Part shown: positions 63,705-64,000 of the stretch, piece after piece
Position numbering within the stretch: position 1 is the first letter of the stretch
Layout: every line of letters begins with the position of its first letter
DNA from: Candidatus Kapaibacterium sp.
GTDB taxonomy: Bacteria > Bacteroidota > Ignavibacteria > Kapaibacteriales > JAEUSM01
DNA length: 64,000 bases
Direction: 5' to 3'
Assembly: GCA_016788785.1 (NCBI GenBank)
Contig: JAEUSM010000017.1
Span: forward strand, 1 to 64,000
Made by a program: the position numbers and the translations under genes
The notes under the pieces: model-generated
What the model was told of the DNA's origin: nothing
What the model saw: only the letters and a program-made list of their open reading frames with translations
The model's database searches: none

Positions 63705-64000
63705 ATGAACTGGACTGATGCTTCAATTGAACAACGAAGAGACTTTTTAAAAACAGCAAGTTCTGCATTTGGCGTTGCTGCTTGTGGTGCTTTCTTTATT
63801 GCTTGTGAAAATACTACCGTAAAAAATCCTGATACTCAAAATAATCAAATCACTACTTTCACTATTACCGAAGATGTAAAGTTACAAGTCCTCACTACTA
63901 TCAATGCTTCTGTTTTTAAAGTTGTACCCAATTTTAATAGTGGATTTCCTATTTTATTCATACGTACCTCTGAAAGTGTGATAAAAGCGTATAGTAGTTC
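63705..64000 (+). CDS. Rieske-like iron-sulfur protein, N-terminal part (runs off window)
   Basis: Opens at ATG 63705 and stays open to the window end (98 residues). The N-terminus is a twin-arginine signal, RRDFLKTASSAFGVAACG, with a possible lipobox at FIAC. The rest (VKLQVLTTINASVFKV, FPILFIRTSESVIKAYSS) matches the strand pattern that precedes the first Cys-x-His cluster of small Rieske proteins in this phylum. The cluster ligands lie beyond the window, so this is a probable call only. A TATCTTTG -7-like element occurs at 63646-63653 without a well-placed -33. Confidence 0.6.
   Translation, partial: MNWTDASIEQRRDFLKTASSAFGVAACGAFFIACENTTVKNPDTQNNQITTFTITEDVKLQVLTTINASVFKVVPNFNSGFPILFIRTSESVIKAYSS

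Overview
The window comes from a low-GC, Gram-negative, rod-type genome of the Bacteroidota/Chlorobi (FCB) superphylum. A lineage near Ignavibacteria/Kapabacteria is the best guess, not a proof. The reasons are: three secreted proteins with C-terminal type IX secretion (T9SS) sorting domains; a GWxTD-domain protein; type III glutamine synthetase; a zinc-free L33; DUF5686/carboxypeptidase-regulatory outer-membrane proteins; LPS genes (metal-type kdsA, lptC); and two promoters with the Bacteroidetes layout TTTG-N20-TATATTTG. Phage, IS elements and CRISPR arrays were not seen. Most of the window is ordinary chromosomal backbone, with accessory islands.

Layout. 1-5 kb: 3' end of a T9SS cargo gene, then mfd and ruvC (minus) and a tRNA-Leu(GAG). 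5-10 kb: a DUF899 thiol protein coupled to a cytosolic TPR histidine kinase, glutamine synthetase III, L33. 10.3-16.7 kb: a metal ABC permease fused to an MntR-like domain, a small membrane protein, cutA, an M15 peptidase, histidine ammonia-lyase, a protease-like/outer-membrane-type protein and a lipoprotein MsrA. 16.7-19.1 kb: a TPR-adenylate cyclase gene enclosed by palindromic repeats, including inverted copies of one repeat. 19.1-25.4 kb: an eight-gene minus-strand operon hslU-mlaF-kdsA-lptC-tpiA-pgsA-pgpA-pyrB, preceded by a two-gene unit (GWxTD protein, 5-formyl-THF cyclo-ligase).

27.7-37.1 kb: a seven-gene plus-strand glycan operon: flippase, secreted unknown, AsnB, FkbM, FkbM, AsnB, glycosyltransferase. 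37.1-39.8 kb: a metal-uptake pair (His-rich lipoprotein plus ZnuD-like TonB receptor) behind a clear promoter whose spacer holds a 6-3-6 dyad. 39.9-44.2 kb: a 1,418-residue T9SS cargo. 44.2-51.4 kb (minus): MltD-like transglycosylase, sugar nucleotidyltransferase, metK, ahcY, panB and a CX4CH lipoprotein. 51.6-54.4 kb: transaldolase-like enzyme, thioredoxin-fold protein, class V aminotransferase, an unknown.

54.5-59.1 kb: an arginine/citrulline-themed neighbourhood: aldehyde dehydrogenase, a CtlX-like amidinohydrolase and a secreted T9SS-sorted deiminase with the domain order of Porphyromonas peptidylarginine deiminase. 59.2-64 kb: a DUF5686 outer-membrane protein diverging from a gene for a one-heme cytochrome fused to a predicted beta-barrel, followed by YceI and the start of a Tat-type Rieske-like protein.

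Most noteworthy: the secreted deiminase neighbourhood, the cytochrome-barrel fusion, the permease-MntR fusion, the double AsnB/double FkbM glycan operon, the candidate metal operator at 37.1 kb, the Ser-Ser-Gly cofactor tripeptide in HutH, and the repeat-bracketed cyclase gene. No single element can be declared a wholly new system from sequence reading alone.
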